A stretch of DNA of 61,936 nucleotides, taken from the IMG/VR virus record IMGVR_UViG_3300031974_003128, positions 1-61,936 of that record; one strand, 5' to 3'. Positions 60,334 through 61,936 of the stretch are shown here, in pieces. The translations under genes were made by a program, and so were the position numbers. The stretch's first letter is position 1. Every line of letters starts with the position of its first letter. Source of the DNA: a virus. The notes under the pieces were generated by a model. That model saw only the letters and a list, made by a program, of their open reading frames with translations, was not told where the DNA came from and did not search any database.

Positions 60334-60699
60334 ATGGCACACTTTGCAGAACTTGATGAAAACAATGTAGTATTACAAGTAATTGTTGTACACAACAATG
60401 AGCTCAAAGGAGCTAACGGTGTTGAGTATGAAAACAAAGGCATAGAGTTTTGTAACTCTTTGTTTGGTCATACGAATTGGGTGCAAACCTCTTATAATCA
60501 CAATATGAGAAAACAATTCGCTGGAATAGGTTTTACTTATGATGATGTGAATGATGTTTTTGTAGCGCCACAACCTTATCCTAGTTGGTCTCTTGATGAA
60601 AACCACGATTGGCAAGCTCCTGTAGCAATGCCAGATGATGGTCAGTTGTATGGTTGGAACGAAGAAACGCAAAGCTGGGATTTAATAAATATAGAATAA
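60334..60699 (+). CDS. MAHFAELDENN-type protein (121 aa)
   Basis: MAHFAELDENNVVLQVIVVH, then FAGIGFTYDDVNDVFVAPQP and YPSWSLDENHDWQAP, is a small protein common in cyanophages and other marine phages near tail genes. It is related to the C-terminal half of the 275-residue protein at 55334. Its role is not known. It may be driven by TATTTTTG at 60316. Confidence 0.7.
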   Translation: MAHFAELDENNVVLQVIVVHNNELKGANGVEYENKGIEFCNSLFGHTNWVQTSYNHNMRKQFAGIGFTYDDVNDVFVAPQPYPSWSLDENHDWQAPVAMPDDGQLYGWNEETQSWDLINIE

Positions 60700-60703
60700 T
60701 AAT

Positions 60704-60850
60704 ATGAACTTAGATTTCGAACCTACGATACTTGGTGTAGCAGTTTACATAATAACAATCGCAGAAATAAATGCGGTCTTGCAAGGTCTTTTAATAATTG
60801 CTACCTTAGTGTATACGATTATTAAAACGTACCAGTTATTAAAAAAATAA
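60704..60850 (+). CDS. holin-like small membrane protein (48 aa)
   Basis: Two hydrophobic helices (TILGVAVYIITIAEI and LQGLLIIATLVYTII) joined by a short polar turn, with a Lys-ended C-terminus (KTYQLLKK). This is the size and shape of a small holin and it lies directly before the endolysin. The last codons form A-AAA-AAA-TAA, a slippery run that stops in this frame and opens into the endolysin frame at -1. Confidence 0.65.
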   Translation: MNLDFEPTILGVAVYIITIAEINAVLQGLLIIATLVYTIIKTYQLLKK

Positions 60851-61299
60851 GTTCACATATCTCCTACAAAGAAGCAGTAAAATCTAATACTGCACTTCGA
60901 CTTAATATCGACAATACTCCTGATGGTTATGCTCTTGCTAATATGGAAGCAATAGCTAAAGAAATATTTGAACCACTTAGAGAGTGGGTAGGAGGCCCAA
61001 TAAAAATAAATTCATTTTACAGATGCCCAGATTTAAATACTGCTATCGGGGGGAGTAAATCATCACAACATTGCCAAGGTAGAGCGATTGACCTGGATGA
61101 TACTTTTGGTCATAAAACAAATGCTGAGATGTATAATTACATAAAACAGAACTTAAACTTTGACCAGCTTATATGGGAGTTTGGTGATAATGATAATCCT
61201 GACTGGGTGCATGTATCATTTGTTAGTAATGAAGAGAATAGAGGAAGGTGCTTAAAAGCATATAAAGAAAATGGAAAATCTAAATACATGGTAATATGA
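60847..61299 (+). CDS. M15-type peptidase endolysin with non-canonical (AUA?) start
   Basis: The metal site is SSQHCQGRAIDL (His43 and Asp50, counted from the ATG at 60943) and DWVHVSF (His90), as in Peptidase_M15_3 endolysins that cut peptidoglycan cross-links. The ATG at 60943 cuts off a conserved-looking N-terminus (SSHISYKEAVKSNTALRLNI, then DNTPDGYALAN) that is open in frame. The only sensible begin is ATA at 60847, exactly where other genes here have an ATGA overlap with the upstream stop (ATAA). A -1 frameshift on A7 would instead fuse it to the holin. The upstream in-frame stop is at 60823. Confidence 0.7.
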   Translation: MSSHISYKEAVKSNTALRLNIDNTPDGYALANMEAIAKEIFEPLREWVGGPIKINSFYRCPDLNTAIGGSKSSQHCQGRAIDLDDTFGHKTNAEMYNYIKQNLNFDQLIWEFGDNDNPDWVHVSFVSNEENRGRCLKAYKENGKSKYMVI

Positions 61300-61781
61300 G
61301 TAATAAAAAAAAGTTCGGACAAACAACTGTAGGTAAATTATTAAAAGGTGCAGTTGGTTTAATCAACCCAACACTTGGTTCATTAATTCAAGGAGAGATG
61401 AGTGTTGAGGAAGTAATTGCTTCTATTAAAGAATCAGACGCTCCAGTTGAAGATAAAATAAAAGCACAAGAAATGATACTTGAAGCTTATGAAGCTGAAG
61501 TAGCAGACAGAGCATCAGCAAGACAAAGAGAAATTGCAGCTATCCAATCTGGTTCTAATGATAGTTTATTTAAAACAGTTGGATGGGGTATTACACTTTC
61601 TTTTGTTGCAGTTGTAGCAGGAGCTATTGGTGTATGGCAAATACCAGAGGAATCTCAAAGATTATTTGATATGGGGTTCGGTGCAGTAGTTGCAGCATTT
61701 ACACAGGTTATTGGTTATTACTTTGGAAGTTCAGCTGGTTCAAAACAAAAAACAGATTTAATAAGTAAAAGTGGCTCGTAA
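61296..61781 (+). CDS. putative holin of the 3TM type
   Basis: A protein of 161 residues. The N-terminal half is soluble (TTVGKLLKGAVGLINPTLGS, then EEVIASIKESD). The C-terminal half has membrane helices (VGWGITLSFVAVVAGAIGVW and FGAVVAAFTQVIGYYFGSSA). The DRASARQREI segment before the first helix is typical of the 'holin of 3TMs' family. It overlaps the endolysin gene by 4 bp, completing a holin-endolysin-holin lysis block. Confidence 0.75.
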   Translation: MSNKKKFGQTTVGKLLKGAVGLINPTLGSLIQGEMSVEEVIASIKESDAPVEDKIKAQEMILEAYEAEVADRASARQREIAAIQSGSNDSLFKTVGWGITLSFVAVVAGAIGVWQIPEESQRLFDMGFGAVVAAFTQVIGYYFGSSAGSKQKTDLISKSGS

Positions 61782-61905
61782 CGTTTCCTTTGTTCATTTA
61801 GTAAAACCTAAAAAAAGAAGACCTGGTGTTCACGCCAAAACTAAATCTTCTAAACTTACATCTTCTAAAAATTACCTTAAAAGATATAGAGGTCAAGGCA
61901 GGTAA
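61771..61905 (+). CDS. small basic protein across the contig join (44 aa)
   Basis: A GTG start at 61771, overlapping the holin gene by 11 bp. The product is MARNVSFVHLVKPKKRRPGV, then HAKTKSSKLTSSKNYLKRYR and GQGR. It is strongly basic like the small proteins at 50-52 kb and reminiscent of ribosomal or DNA-binding tails. The 3' half is duplicated at positions 1-60. Confidence 0.6.
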   Translation: MARNVSFVHLVKPKKRRPGVHAKTKSSKLTSSKNYLKRYRGQGR

Positions 61906-61936
61906 ATAATTTATATCTTTGTATTAATTAAATTTA
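61846..61936. repeat. 91-bp terminal direct repeat, right copy
   Basis: Identical to 1-91; see the left copy. It contains the end of the small basic gene and the TATCTTTG element at 61914-61921. Confidence 0.95.

Noticed and set aside
1-61936. CRISPR array, insertion sequence, integrase or attachment site
   Set aside because: I looked on both strands and saw no spaced identical repeats other than the TGACGAA iterons, no transposase or integrase motifs, and no repressor-integrase pair.

Overview
The window is almost certainly a complete, circularly assembled genome of a tailed phage (podovirus-type) that infects a member of the Bacteroidota, most likely a marine, aerobic flavobacterium. Three things support this. 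The DNA is AT-rich, with A/T-only leaders and no Shine-Dalgarno sequences before the start codons. Bacteroidota-type -7 elements (TAnnTTTG) lie in front of many transcription units on both strands. The head-tail families (terminase, portal, capsid, tail ring/hub, giant stabilization or 'muzzle' protein, large ejection proteins) resemble those of crAss-like and related marine Bacteroidota podoviruses. The first 91 bases are repeated exactly at the end (1-91 = 61846-61936), so the unit genome is 61,845 bp and the last small gene runs across the junction.

Layout. (1) 97-11455, plus: small genes, a GroES-like barrel protein, terminase, portal, scaffold, capsid and tail ring/hub proteins. (2) 11457-23635, plus: a 2303-residue stabilization/tail protein ending in proline-rich (TP/VP/AP) blocks. 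It is followed by a tandem 2-oxoglutarate oxygenase whose first domain has the full prolyl 4-hydroxylase signature, an RmlB-like NDP-sugar dehydratase and two probable glycosyltransferases. A second proline-rich protein follows and carries what looks like the detached C-terminus of the stabilization protein. I read this as a cassette that hydroxylates and glycosylates proline-rich virion fibres, and it is the best candidate for an undescribed system here. (3) 23656-31949, plus: an acetyltransferase and three ejection/cargo proteins. The largest hides a conserved small-protein family in another frame. (4) 31950-45711, minus: the early/replication operon. It holds a metallophosphoesterase, a DnaA domain IV-like protein, a VRR-NUC nuclease, an SF2 helicase, a primase-helicase, a small protein with an SSB-like tail, an exonuclease/annealing pair, a second DnaA-C-like protein and about twenty tiny genes. 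(5) 45712-47025: a divergent control region with a G-rich, G-quadruplex-capable block, then an iteron array (TGACGAA copies) that may be the replication origin, then a possible small RNA/attenuator. (6) 47026-61905, plus: a 28-residue CDGSH peptide, GroEL, a lipoprotein, GroES, a long string of tiny lysine-rich proteins, three paralogous glycine-rich adhesins, and the lysis genes (holin, M15 peptidase with a non-canonical start, second holin).

How the parts work together: no DNA polymerase, RNA polymerase, ligase or integrase is visible. The phage seems to recruit host polymerases through its own primase-helicase and DnaA-like proteins, to be strictly lytic, and to bring its own chaperonin. 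The two-stranded layout (minus early genes, plus late genes diverging near 46 kb and converging at 31949/31950) leaves almost no unused DNA outside 45.7-47.0 kb.
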